Part shown: positions 1 to 10,129 of the stretch, in pieces | How the letters are laid out: every line of letters starts with the position of its first letter | Numbering within the stretch: position 1 is the stretch's first letter | Assembly (NCBI GenBank): GCA_041671505.1 | Contig: JBAZBK010000004.1 | Coordinates: 186,001 to 250,000 of the forward strand | Origin: JACPDH01 sp041671505 | GTDB lineage: Bacteria > Acidobacteriota > Thermoanaerobaculia > Gp7-AA8 | DNA length: 64,000 nt | Reading direction: 5' to 3' | Position numbers and translations under genes: made by a program | Notes under the pieces: generated by a model | The model's input: the letters and a program-made list of their open reading frames with translations, nothing else | Told to the model about the DNA's origin: nothing | Database searches by the model: none

Positions 1-9
1 CTGAATCAT
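1..9 (-). CDS. rplN: 50S ribosomal protein L14, first three codons (partial)
   Basis: The reverse strand at the window edge reads ATG ATT CAG (Met-Ile-Gln), the usual beginning of L14, and lies directly downstream of rpsQ, where rplN is expected in the S10/spc gene order. A Shine-Dalgarno sequence GAGGAG lies 7 bases before the ATG. Only three codons are inside the window, so identity rests on start, ribosome binding site and gene order. Confidence 0.72.
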
Positions 10-49
10 GGCTAGCTCCTCGCGACCCCGCTATCAGTCGATCCGCGGC

Positions 50-334
50 CTAGTTGGCGCGCGTGATCACTTCTTTGACGTTCCAGCGCTTCCTCTTCGA
101 AAGCGGGCGCGTCTCCTCGATCAGAACGCGGTCGCCCACGTTCACGTCGTTGTTCTCGCAGTGCGCCATGAACCTGCTCGTGCGCTTGACGTACTTCTGG
201 TACATCCCGCTCATGACGGTGTTTTCCACCGACACGACTACGGACTTCTGCATCTTGTTCGACACGACCACCCCGGTCTTGGTCATGCGGCGGCCTGCGG
301 GTTTGGTCTCGTTCGTTTCTGCGTTGTTCGCCAT
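50..334 (-). CDS. rpsQ: 30S ribosomal protein S17
   Basis: S17 binds the 5' domain of 16S rRNA early in small-subunit assembly. The 94-residue product has the S17 core (TGVVVSNKMQKSVVVSVE, then KRTSRFMAHCE and the C-terminal RPLSKRKRW motif). It is slightly longer than the usual 80-90 residues because of a polar N-terminal extension of about 17 residues. It follows rpmC by 19 bases in the S10 operon. Confidence 0.97.
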   Translation of the reverse strand: MANNAETNETKPAGRRMTKTGVVVSNKMQKSVVVSVENTVMSGMYQKYVKRTSRFMAHCENNDVNVGDRVLIEETRPLSKRKRWNVKEVITRAN

Positions 335-353
335 CGTCGCTTCTCTCTCTCAG

Positions 354-560
354 CTACTTCGCGGACTTCTGCAGCTCGCGCTCGCGGAGGATCGTCTTGA
401 TGCGCGCAATGTCGCGGCGCACGTCCTTTGCCTTGGCCGACCCTTCCATGGAGCCGGTGGCCTTCTGGAACCGGAACTTGTACTGCTGCTGGACCAGGTC
501 CCGCTCCATCGTGAGGAGCTCGGCATCGCTCTTGTCCTTCAGAACCACGCGCTTGCTCAT
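354..560 (-). CDS. rpmC: 50S ribosomal protein L29
   Basis: L29 sits near the polypeptide exit tunnel, next to L23. The product is 68 residues with the two-helix L29 pattern (SDAELLTMERDLVQQQYKFRFQ, then RRDIARIKTILRERE). An in-frame upstream extension is possible but would overlap rplP coding sequence. The ATG at 560 overlaps the rplP stop codon in an ATGA, giving translational coupling, and the protein matches family length from that start. Confidence 0.96.
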   Translation of the reverse strand: MSKRVVLKDKSDAELLTMERDLVQQQYKFRFQKATGSMEGSAKAKDVRRDIARIKTILRERELQKSAK

Positions 561-982
561 GCTCCAATCTCCATCTCTTCGCGCGTCACGAACCGGGTCT
601 TGATCGGCAGCTTGTGTGCCGCGAGCCGGAACGCCGCCTCGGCGATCTCCCGCGTCACGCCCTCCATCTCGTAGAGGATGCGCGCAGGCTTCACGACTAC
701 GACCCACTCCTCCGGGGGACCCTTGCCCTTGCCCATACGGGTCTCGAGAGGCTTCTTCGTGATCGGCTTGTCGGGGAAGACCCGAATCCAGATCTTTCCG
801 CCGCGCTTGATATAGCGCGTCATCGCGATACGGGCAGCCTCGACCTGGCGGGCGGTGACCCAGCCGTCCTCGAGCGCCATCAGCCCGTAGTCGCCGAACG
901 ACACCTTCGCGCCGCGCGTCGCGAGGCCCGAGCGCCGTCCGCGCTGCTGCTTTCTGAACTTAACTTTCTTGGGCATCAACAT
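557..982 (-). CDS. rplP: 50S ribosomal protein L16
   Basis: L16 helps form the A-site region of the 50S subunit. The 141-residue protein begins MLMPKKVKFRKQQRG and carries the family motifs GDYGLMALEDGWVTARQVEAARIAMTR-like core and the GKGPPEEWV segment, at normal length. The ATG at 982 follows AGGAGA by 8 bases; a second Met (MPKK) lies two codons in. It overlaps rpmC by 4 bases. Confidence 0.97.
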   Translation of the reverse strand: MLMPKKVKFRKQQRGRRSGLATRGAKVSFGDYGLMALEDGWVTARQVEAARIAMTRYIKRGGKIWIRVFPDKPITKKPLETRMGKGKGPPEEWVVVVKPARILYEMEGVTREIAEAAFRLAAHKLPIKTRFVTREEMEIGA

Positions 983-1018
983 GATGCGTTTCTCCTGACC
1001 GGGTCACCCGGGGAAAAC

Positions 1019-1672
1019 CTAGTTCACGACCTTGCGGCGGCTTCGCGCCTTGGCCATCTCGCCCTTGAAGAGCCACACCTTGACTCCGATGACGCCGTAC
1101 GTCGTGCGCGCCTGGGTCTCGCCGTAGTCGATGTCGGCCTTCAACGTGTGCAGCGGGAGGCGTCCATCCTGGTACCACTCGCTTCGCGCGATCTCGGCAC
1201 CGTTGAGGCGACCGCTCACGCGAACCTTGATCCCCTTGCCGCCGAAGCGGAAGGTGCTCTCCATCGCCTTCTTCATGGCGCGACGGAAGGCGACGCGGCG
1301 CACGAGCTGGCCGGCGATGTTCTCGGCCACCAGCTGAGCGTCGAGCTCGGGACGGGTCACTTCCTGGATGTTGATGTAGACCTCGCCGTCCACCATCTTC
1401 TGGAGTTCGTCGCGAAGCTTGTCAACCTCCGCTCCCTTGCGCCCGATGATGATTCCGGGACGCGAGGTGTGGATGTTGATCCGCATCTTGTTCGCGGTGC
1501 GCTCGATGTCGATCTCCGACACGCCCGCATGCGACAGACGCTTCTTGAGGTCTTCGCGGAGCTTCAGATCGCGATGGAGCGTGGTCGCGTACGTGCGGCC
1601 CGCGAACCAGCGAGAATGCCACGTCTTGTTGAATCCGAGACGGAACCCGTAGGGATGAACCTTTTGACCCAA
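1019..1672 (-). CDS. rpsC: 30S ribosomal protein S3
   Basis: S3 lies at the mRNA entry site and has mRNA helicase function together with S4 and S5. The 217-residue product contains the KH type II domain with the GxxG loop (GIIIGRKG, about residues 73-80) and the C-terminal S3 domain (GRLNGAEIARSEWYQDGRLPL). The start codon is TTG: GGAGG lies six bases before it and the protein then begins GQKVHPYGFRLG, the exact family N-terminus. Confidence 0.97.
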   Translation of the reverse strand: MGQKVHPYGFRLGFNKTWHSRWFAGRTYATTLHRDLKLREDLKKRLSHAGVSEIDIERTANKMRINIHTSRPGIIIGRKGAEVDKLRDELQKMVDGEVYINIQEVTRPELDAQLVAENIAGQLVRRVAFRRAMKKAMESTFRFGGKGIKVRVSGRLNGAEIARSEWYQDGRLPLHTLKADIDYGETQARTTYGVIGVKVWLFKGEMAKARSRRKVVN

Positions 1673-1684
1673 AGTCTGCCTCCG

Positions 1685-2149
1685 TTATTTCTCTGCCCGG
1701 GTGGACGTCTTCTTCGCGGCGGTAGCGCGCCCCTTGGCGGGAGCCTTCGACGCGCCCTTCGCAGGCGCCTTCGCGCCGCGCTTGGCAACGCCAGTGCGCT
1801 TGTTCACCGGGTCGACCTCGTCCGAAACGTGAATAGTCACGTGCGACTGCCGCTTGAGGATCCGGAACGCCCGGCCCATCGACGCGGGCTGAATCCGCTT
1901 TTCGGTGGGACCTTCGTTCACGTAGATCTTCGAGACGACGAGATCGTCGACGTTGGCCGCCGAATCCGAATTCTCGGCGTTCGCAACGGCGGAACGGAGG
2001 AGCTTTTCGAGATCCTTCGCCGCCAGCTTGTTCGTGAAACGCAGGATCTGGTACGCCTCTTCGACCCTGCGACCGCGGACCTGGTCCGCAATCAGGCGCA
2101 CTTTCTGCGCCGACGCCTTGAGATATTTGAGTGTTGCTATCGCTTCCAT
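1685..2149 (-). CDS. rplV: 50S ribosomal protein L22
   Basis: L22 lines the nascent-peptide exit tunnel. The first ~115 residues carry the L22 fold (KYLKASAQKVRLIADQVRG, then the beta-hairpin region GRAFRILKRQSHVTIHV). The remaining ~40 residues are an Ala/Lys/Thr-rich basic tail absent from the 110-residue E. coli protein; such tails are common in high-GC bacteria. The gene lies between rpsS and rpsC in the S10 operon. Confidence 0.96.
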   Translation of the reverse strand: MEAIATLKYLKASAQKVRLIADQVRGRRVEEAYQILRFTNKLAAKDLEKLLRSAVANAENSDSAANVDDLVVSKIYVNEGPTEKRIQPASMGRAFRILKRQSHVTIHVSDEVDPVNKRTGVAKRGAKAPAKGASKAPAKGRATAAKKTSTRAEK

Positions 2150-2180
2150 CGCGTTCTCCAGTCGGTTCGAATCGTGCCGC

Positions 2181-2486
2181 TTACTTCGCAGGCGGCGCGG
2201 CCGCCGGCTTCACGGACTTTTCGACCTTCTTGCCGCTGTGTCCCTTGAACGTGCGCGTCAGCGCGAACTCGCCGAGCTTGTGGCCGACCATGTTCTCCGA
2301 CACGTAGATCGGGATGAACTTGTTGCCGTTGTGCACGGCGACGGTGAGACCGACCATCTCGGGGATGACCGTCGACCGGCGCGACCAGGTCTTGATAACC
2401 TTCTTCTCGCGCTGGCGATTCATGTCCTCGACCTTCTTTGCGAGATGGCCGTCGACGAACGGGCCCTTCTTGATTGAACGTGCCAT
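2181..2486 (-). CDS. rpsS: 30S ribosomal protein S19
   Basis: S19 binds the 16S rRNA 3' domain at the head of the small subunit, with S13. The 101-residue protein starts ARSIKKGPFVDGHL and has IKTWSRRSTVIPEMVGLTVAVHNGNKF and GHKLGEFALTRTF, all diagnostic. A short Lys/Pro/Ala tail follows. It sits between rplB and rplV. Confidence 0.97.
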   Translation of the reverse strand: MARSIKKGPFVDGHLAKKVEDMNRQREKKVIKTWSRRSTVIPEMVGLTVAVHNGNKFIPIYVSENMVGHKLGEFALTRTFKGHSGKKVEKSVKPAAAPPAK

Positions 2487-2504
2487 GTTTCTCGTGTCTC
2501 CCCG

Positions 2505-3329
<825 letters not shown>

Positions 3330-3380
3330 AATTTCCTCTTTTTCGCCTCGTTAGCGGCCGGCACGCCGGCCCCGTCCGGA

Positions 3381-3677
3381 CTAGACGCCCTCGAAGAACT
3401 CCGGGGCCTTCTCTCCGGCCTTCAGGCGCACGTAAGCCTTGCGCCAGTCGGACCGGCGTCCGATGTTGCGGCCGAGCCTCTTGAGCTTGCCGCGCACGTT
3501 GAACAGCCGGACCTCTTCGACCTTCACGTTGAAGAGGGCCTCGACCGCCCGACGGACTTCGATCTTGTTCGCCTTCGCTGCAACTTCGAAGGCGATGATG
3601 TTACCCGTCTCCTTCTGAAGCGTGCTCTTCTCGGTGATCAGGGGGCGGATGATGATGCGGTAGTTCTCGAGATTCAT
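3381..3677 (-). CDS. rplW: 50S ribosomal protein L23
   Basis: L23 surrounds the exit tunnel and is the docking site for trigger factor and SRP. The 98-residue protein has the typical pattern IIRPLITEKSTLQKETGNIIAFEV and the VEALFNVKVEEVRLFNVRGKLKRLGR segment. The ATG overlaps the rplD stop codon by 4 bases (ATGA), so the two are translationally coupled. Confidence 0.96.
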   Translation of the reverse strand: MNLENYRIIIRPLITEKSTLQKETGNIIAFEVAAKANKIEVRRAVEALFNVKVEEVRLFNVRGKLKRLGRNIGRRSDWRKAYVRLKAGEKAPEFFEGV

Positions 3678-4300
3678 CCCTGAAGCACCTCCAGGAGCTT
3701 CTGCAGCGATGCCTGGGTAATGACGATGTAGCGGTTGTTCACCACGTCGTAGACGTTCACGTGGAGCGGATCGCTCATCTGCAGCTTCGGGTTGTTCCGC
3801 GACGCGAGCTGAAGATTCACGTTCTCCGCCGAGTCGACCAGCAGCGCCTTGCCTTCGATTCCGAGGGCAGCGATGCGGTCAGCCAGAAGCTTGGTCTTCG
3901 GCTGGTCGAGCTCGAACGCGTCGACGACGAGCAGAAGCTTGTCGCGGAGCTTGCGGGAGAGGGCCGCCTTGAGCGCCGCCTTCTTCTCGCGGACGTTCAT
4001 CTTGTACGAGTAGTCGCGAGGAACAGGCCCGAACACCGTGCCGCCGTGACGATGGATCGGCGGGCGGGCGCCACCCTGACGGGCGCGACCGGTTCCCTTC
4101 TGCTTGAAGGGCTTCTTACCCGATCCGGAGACTTCACTGCGGACCTTGGTCTTGTGCGTTCCGGCGCGGAGCGAGGCGCGATAGTTGCGCACCGCCTCGT
4201 GCACGAGGTGCTCCTTGAACGGATAGGCGAAAACCTCGCCCGGCAGGTCGACGGAGCCGACCTTCTGATTCTTCGAGTCTTTGACTTCAATTGTCGGCAT
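3674..4300 (-). CDS. rplD: 50S ribosomal protein L4
   Basis: L4 is an early assembly protein and, in E. coli, the autogenous repressor of the S10 operon. The 208-residue product contains the tunnel-reaching loop (KKPFKQKGTGRARQGGARPPIHRHGGTVFGP) and the C-terminal globular domain (NVYDVVNNRYIVITQASLQKL). It lies 2 bases after rplC and overlaps rplW. Whether L4 autoregulation occurs here cannot be read from the sequence. Confidence 0.97.
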   Translation of the reverse strand: MPTIEVKDSKNQKVGSVDLPGEVFAYPFKEHLVHEAVRNYRASLRAGTHKTKVRSEVSGSGKKPFKQKGTGRARQGGARPPIHRHGGTVFGPVPRDYSYKMNVREKKAALKAALSRKLRDKLLLVVDAFELDQPKTKLLADRIAALGIEGKALLVDSAENVNLQLASRNNPKLQMSDPLHVNVYDVVNNRYIVITQASLQKLLEVLQG

Positions 4301-4302
4301 GG

Positions 4303-4941
4303 CTACTCACCCCGCCTTCCGTTCTGAGCAAAGCTCAGAACGACGACCGAGTTCCGACCACCCGGGACAGCACCGCGGATGTAGATCAGATTGTTCTCGG
4401 GGTCGATCTTCGCGATGCGCAGATTCTTGACCGTGACCTGGCCGCCGCCCATGCGGCCGCCCATTCGCATTCCCTTCATGACGCGCGAAGGGAACGCCGA
4501 GGCGCCGATCGAGCCGGGAGCGCGATGGAACATCGAGCCATGCGACTCGCGACCACCGGCGAATCCATGGCGCTTGACGACGCCCTGGAATCCCTTGCCC
4601 TTCGAGCGCCCGACGACGTCGATCGAATCGCCGGCCTTGAAGATGTCGACCGCGATGCGGTCGCCCACGTTCGCCTCTCCGTCGTACGGGAACTCGACGA
4701 GAGTGCGGCACGGCTGAGCGCCCGCCTTCTCGAAGTGTCCGCGCATCGGCGAAGTCAGCGCCCTGTGCGACATCTTCTCGACCAGGCCGACTTGAACGGC
4801 ATCGTAGCCATCCTTCTCGGCCGTCTTCTTCTGCAGGACAAGACACGGTCCGGCCTGGATCACCGTCACGGGGACGATCGAACCGTCCTCCGCGAAGACC
4901 TGTGTCATGCCGACCTTCTTGCCAATCAGTCCATGAATCAT
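4303..4941 (-). CDS. rplC: 50S ribosomal protein L3
   Basis: L3 is one of two proteins that initiate 50S assembly. The 212-residue protein starts MIHGLIGKKVGMTQVF and has the long loop region GKGFQGVVKRHGFAGGRESHGSMFHRAPGSIGASAFPSRV, which includes the Gln-containing stretch that PrmB methylates in some bacteria. Length is normal. It follows rpsJ after an 82-base spacer. Confidence 0.97.
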   Translation of the reverse strand: MIHGLIGKKVGMTQVFAEDGSIVPVTVIQAGPCLVLQKKTAEKDGYDAVQVGLVEKMSHRALTSPMRGHFEKAGAQPCRTLVEFPYDGEANVGDRIAVDIFKAGDSIDVVGRSKGKGFQGVVKRHGFAGGRESHGSMFHRAPGSIGASAFPSRVMKGMRMGGRMGGGQVTVKNLRIAKIDPENNLIYIRGAVPGGRNSVVVLSFAQNGRRGE

Positions 4942-5023
4942 TCGTTCACCTCGGAGCCTGAGGGCTCACGGAGTTCCGAGCGCCTGGGCGCTGCGACTTG
5001 CTCCGGTCTCACGGCCATCCTCG

Positions 5024-5338
<315 letters not shown>

Positions 5339-5382
5339 GATCTACCTGCTGGCCCTTCTTCTTTCTGCCTCGATACTGCGTC

Positions 5383-5414
5383 GGCCGGGCCGGGGCATTC
5401 AGCCCCGCCCGGCC
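5383..5414 (-). other. Strong stem-loop between tuf and rpsJ
   Basis: The arms GGCCGGGC and GCCCGGCC, continued inward by GGGGC and GCCCC around a 5-base loop, form a 13-pair GC stem with one bulged base. There is no T-tract on either side, so it is not a canonical terminator. It could act as an attenuator, pause site or RNase processing site between tuf and the S10 genes. Confidence 0.55.
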
Positions 5415-5427
5415 TTCGAGATTCCAA

Positions 5428-6621
<1,194 letters not shown>

Positions 6622-6682
6622 TGCTGGAACCTCCTGGTTTCAATTCCGTGCTGTCTCGTCAGACTCTCGCCGGGGTCTCCGG

Positions 6683-8764
6683 CTAACCTGCAACCTTCGC
6701 GATGACTTCCTCGGCCACGTTCTTGGGCGCGGCCTCGTAACTGGAGAACTGCATCGTGTAGCTCGCACGACCCTGTGACATCGAGCGTAGCTGCGTCGCG
6801 TAGCCGAACATCTCCGACAGCGGAACGAACGCGCGGATCGCCTTCGCGCCGCCTCGGTCTTCCATCTGCTGGATCTTCCCGCGCCGACGGCTGAGATCAC
6901 CCATCACGTCGCCCGAATACTCCTCGGGGGTGACCGCTTCGACATCCATCATCGGCTCGAGAAGAATCGGGCCGGCCTTCTTCGCGCCTTCCTGGAAGGC
7001 GAGAGAGCCGGCGATCTTGAACGCCATTTCCGACGAGTCGACGTCGTGGTACGAACCGTCGTAAAGGATCGCGCGAACGCCCGTCATCGGGTAGCCGGCG
7101 AGAATGCCCTTCTCCATGGCTTCCTTGATGCCCTGCTCGACCGGCTTGATGAACTCGCGAGGGATCGATCCACCGACGATGTCGTTGACGAACTCGAAGT
7201 CCTTGCTGCCATCCTTGATCGGCTCGAAGCGCATCTTGACGTGGCCGTACTGGCCCTTGCCGCCCGACTGCCGGACGAACTTGCCGTCGGCGTCCGCCGC
7301 GCGCGTGATCGCTTCGCGATACGCGACCTGTGGCTTGCCGACGTTCGCCGCGACGTTGAACTCGCGCACGAGGCGATCGACGATGATCTCCAGGTGCAGC
7401 TCGCCCATCCCGCGGATGATCGTCTGGTTCGTTTCCTTGTCGGTGTGGACCTTGAACGTCGGATCTTCCTGCATGAGCTTCGCAAGCGCGACGCCCATCT
7501 TTTCCTGATCGCCCTTGGTCTTCGGCTCGATCGCGACCGCGATGACCGGATCGGGGAAGTTCATGGCGAGCAGAACGATCGGCTTCGCCTTGTCGCAGAT
7601 CGTGTCGCCCGTCGTGACGTTCTTCAGACCGACGGCCGCGGCGATGTCACCAGCGAGGACTTCCTTGATCTCTTCGCGCTTGTTCGCGTGCATTTTCAGC
7701 AGGCGTCCGATGCGCTCGGTGTTTCCCTTGGTCGCGTTGTACACGGCGCTGCCCGACTCCACGCGTCCGGAGTAGACGCGGAAGAAGGCAAGCTGGCCGA
7801 CGAAGGGATCGGTCATGATCTTGAACACCAGGCCCGAGAACGGGGCGGTGTCCGAAGCAGGACGCTCTTCGGGCTGATCGTTGTCCGGGTTCGTACCGGG
7901 CATCGGCGGGATGTCGATAGGCGAAGGCAGATAGTCGACGACCGCGTCGAGAAGCGGCTGCACGCCCTTGTTCTTGAAGGCCGATCCGCAGACAACCGGG
8001 GTGATCGTGCCGCCGATCGTCGCGACGCGAAGCGCTGCCTTGAGCTCGGCCTCGTCGATCGACTCACCGGCGAGGTACTTCTCGAGGAGTTGGTCGTTCG
8101 ACTCGGCGATCGACTCCACCATCACGTGGCGCGCCTCTTCGGCGTCGGCACGGAGGTTCTCGGGGATCTCTTCGATGTCGTACTTCGCGCCGAGCGCCTC
8201 GTCACGGAAGACAAGCGCCTTCATCTTGACCAGGTCGATGATGCCCTTGAAATTCTCTTCGGCGCCGATCGGAATCTGGAGAGGGATCGCGTTCTTGCCA
8301 AGCTTGGTCTTGATCTGTCCGACTACGTTGAGGAAGTTCGCGCCGAGGCGGTCCATTTTGTTGACGAACGCGATGCGGGGAACGCCGTAACGGTCGGCCT
8401 GACGCCAGACGGTCTCGGACTGCGGCTCGACGCCGCCAACTGCGCAGAAGACGCCGACGGCGCCATCGAGCACGCGAAGCGAGCGCTCGACCTCGGCCGT
8501 GAAGTCGACGTGTCCCGGAGTGTCGATGATGTTGATGCGGTGGTCGCCCCAGGTGGCCGTGGTCGCCGCCGACGTAATCGTGATGCCGCGCTCCTGCTCC
8601 TGGACCATCCAGTCCATGGTCGCAGTCCCGTCATGGACCTCACCGATCTTGTGGGTCATGCCCGTGTAATACAGGACACGCTCAGTCGTCGTCGTTTTAC
8701 CGGCGTCGATGTGGGCCATGATCCCGATGTTGCGCTGTCGTTCTAGCGGTACCGTTCGTGCCAT
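6683..8764 (-). CDS. fusA: Elongation factor G
   Basis: EF-G catalyses ribosomal translocation and, with RRF, ribosome recycling. The 693-residue protein has all five domains: G1 AHIDAGKTTTTERVLYY, RGITITSAATT, DTPGHVDFTAEV, NKMDRLGANF, domain II, domain III (ELHLEI) and domain IV with the tip sequence SYHDVDSSEMAFKIAG. Length is typical. AGG-containing bases precede the ATG. It follows rpsG after a 290-base spacer. Confidence 0.98.
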   Translation of the reverse strand: MARTVPLERQRNIGIMAHIDAGKTTTTERVLYYTGMTHKIGEVHDGTATMDWMVQEQERGITITSAATTATWGDHRINIIDTPGHVDFTAEVERSLRVLDGAVGVFCAVGGVEPQSETVWRQADRYGVPRIAFVNKMDRLGANFLNVVGQIKTKLGKNAIPLQIPIGAEENFKGIIDLVKMKALVFRDEALGAKYDIEEIPENLRADAEEARHVMVESIAESNDQLLEKYLAGESIDEAELKAALRVATIGGTITPVVCGSAFKNKGVQPLLDAVVDYLPSPIDIPPMPGTNPDNDQPEERPASDTAPFSGLVFKIMTDPFVGQLAFFRVYSGRVESGSAVYNATKGNTERIGRLLKMHANKREEIKEVLAGDIAAAVGLKNVTTGDTICDKAKPIVLLAMNFPDPVIAVAIEPKTKGDQEKMGVALAKLMQEDPTFKVHTDKETNQTIIRGMGELHLEIIVDRLVREFNVAANVGKPQVAYREAITRAADADGKFVRQSGGKGQYGHVKMRFEPIKDGSKDFEFVNDIVGGSIPREFIKPVEQGIKEAMEKGILAGYPMTGVRAILYDGSYHDVDSSEMAFKIAGSLAFQEGAKKAGPILLEPMMDVEAVTPEEYSGDVMGDLSRRRGKIQQMEDRGGAKAIRAFVPLSEMFGYATQLRSMSQGRASYTMQFSSYEAAPKNVAEEVIAKVAG

Positions 8765-9054
8765 ATCAGACCTCGGGTCGAGCTAACGCGGAAGAAACGC
8801 CTCGAAGGCGTGCGCACGCGGAAGCGGGCCCTTCGGCCGACGCACGCGGAAACACACCGCGGCACGCCGGCCAGTCTTCCCATTACGATTCGTCGATTCC
8901 CGTTGCTCGGTCCGGAACCTCAGAACGAATTCTGTGTTATCCGGTCGAGACGGAGCTACGGGGGGTAAATTCTTTACTGCACCTCGCGCATTTCGGCGCG
9001 GTCGGCATTTTTAACACAACATCGACCCCGAGCGCAACACAGCCCGGGGAAAAA
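8765..9054 (-). other. rpsG-fusA intergenic spacer with short repeats
   Basis: This 290-base gap is long for the str operon and contains no convincing gene. On the minus strand the motif TTCCGCGTGCG occurs twice and a variant TTCCGCGTTAG once, interleaved with small hairpin-forming sequences. A weak promoter-like pair (TTGCGC, 17 bases, TTAAAA) is present near 9020-9048 but is not convincing. The spacer could separate fusA expression from rpsLG. Confidence 0.35.
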
Positions 9055-9525
9055 CTACCACCGGTAGTGCGAGAAGGCCTTGTTGGCCTCTGCCATCCTG
9101 TGGGTATCTTCACGCTTCTTGACGGCATTGCCTCGGCCGTTCGCTGCGTCGAGCAGCTCGCCGGCGAGCTTGTCCATCATCGTCTTTTCGCCGCGGTCGG
9201 CCGCAAACTGGATCAGCCAGCGGATCGCGAGCGAGGTGCGGCGCGAGGGGCGAACCTCGACCGGCACCTGGTAGTTCGAGCCACCGACCCGGCGGCTCTT
9301 GACCTCGACGGCAGGCTTCACGCCGTCAACGGCCTTCTTGAAGATCTTGAGCGGATCGTCCTTCGCGCGGTCTTCGACCTTCTTCATGGCGCCGTAGAAA
9401 ATACCTTCGGCAACCGACTTACGCCCCGCAAGCATCAGGCTGTTGATGAACTTCGTCACCAGCTGGCTGTTGTAGAGCGGGTCGGGCAGAACTTCGCGCT
9501 TCGGAACTTCACGTCGTCTCGGCAT
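9055..9525 (-). CDS. rpsG: 30S ribosomal protein S7
   Basis: S7 nucleates the 30S head and is a classical translational repressor of the str operon in E. coli. The 156-residue protein has PRRREVPKREVLPDPLYNSQLVTKFINSLM at the start, VGGSNYQVPVEVRPSRRTSLAIRWL in the middle and the C-terminal KKREDTHRMAEANKAFSHYRW. It follows rpsL by 15 bases. Confidence 0.97.
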   Translation of the reverse strand: MPRRREVPKREVLPDPLYNSQLVTKFINSLMLAGRKSVAEGIFYGAMKKVEDRAKDDPLKIFKKAVDGVKPAVEVKSRRVGGSNYQVPVEVRPSRRTSLAIRWLIQFAADRGEKTMMDKLAGELLDAANGRGNAVKKREDTHRMAEANKAFSHYRW

Positions 9526-9540
9526 ACGAATCCTCTGAAA

Positions 9541-9915
<375 letters not shown>

Positions 9916-9942
9916 TCTTTCCTCTTGAGATACGTCTGACAT

Positions 9943-9957
9943 CCCCGGTGACCGGGG
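9943..9957 (-). other. Hairpin at the predicted 5' end of the str mRNA
   Basis: CCCCGG-TGA-CCGGGG is a perfect 6-pair stem with a 3-base loop. The promoter at 9964-9992 predicts a transcription start at about 9957, so the hairpin would be the first bases of the rpsL leader. A 5'-terminal stem of this kind can protect an mRNA from 5'-dependent decay; this role is inferred. Confidence 0.5.
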
Positions 9958-9963
9958 CATCGC

Positions 9964-9992
9964 AAAATACTCCCGACACGAGGACCTGTCAA
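9964..9992 (-). promoter_or_regulatory. Sigma-70-type promoter of the str operon
   Basis: On the minus strand the -35 box is a perfect TTGACA (9987-9992), the spacer is exactly 17 bases and the -10 box is TATTTT (9964-9969, four of six matches). It lies 49 bases before the rpsL ATG and outside any coding region, so it is the likely main promoter for rpsL-rpsG-fusA-tuf and possibly the S10 genes. Confidence 0.8.
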
Positions 9993-10129
9993 GTCTCGCG
10001 GGGTCGGACAACGTCGCACCCATAGGGGTTATTCCGATCGACTTCCACGGGTTACGGCGTCGGGTTCAGCGAACCACAACGTCCTGCCACCCTGGACATT
10101 TCCCCGGACCAGAAATCACCCTGCCAATC

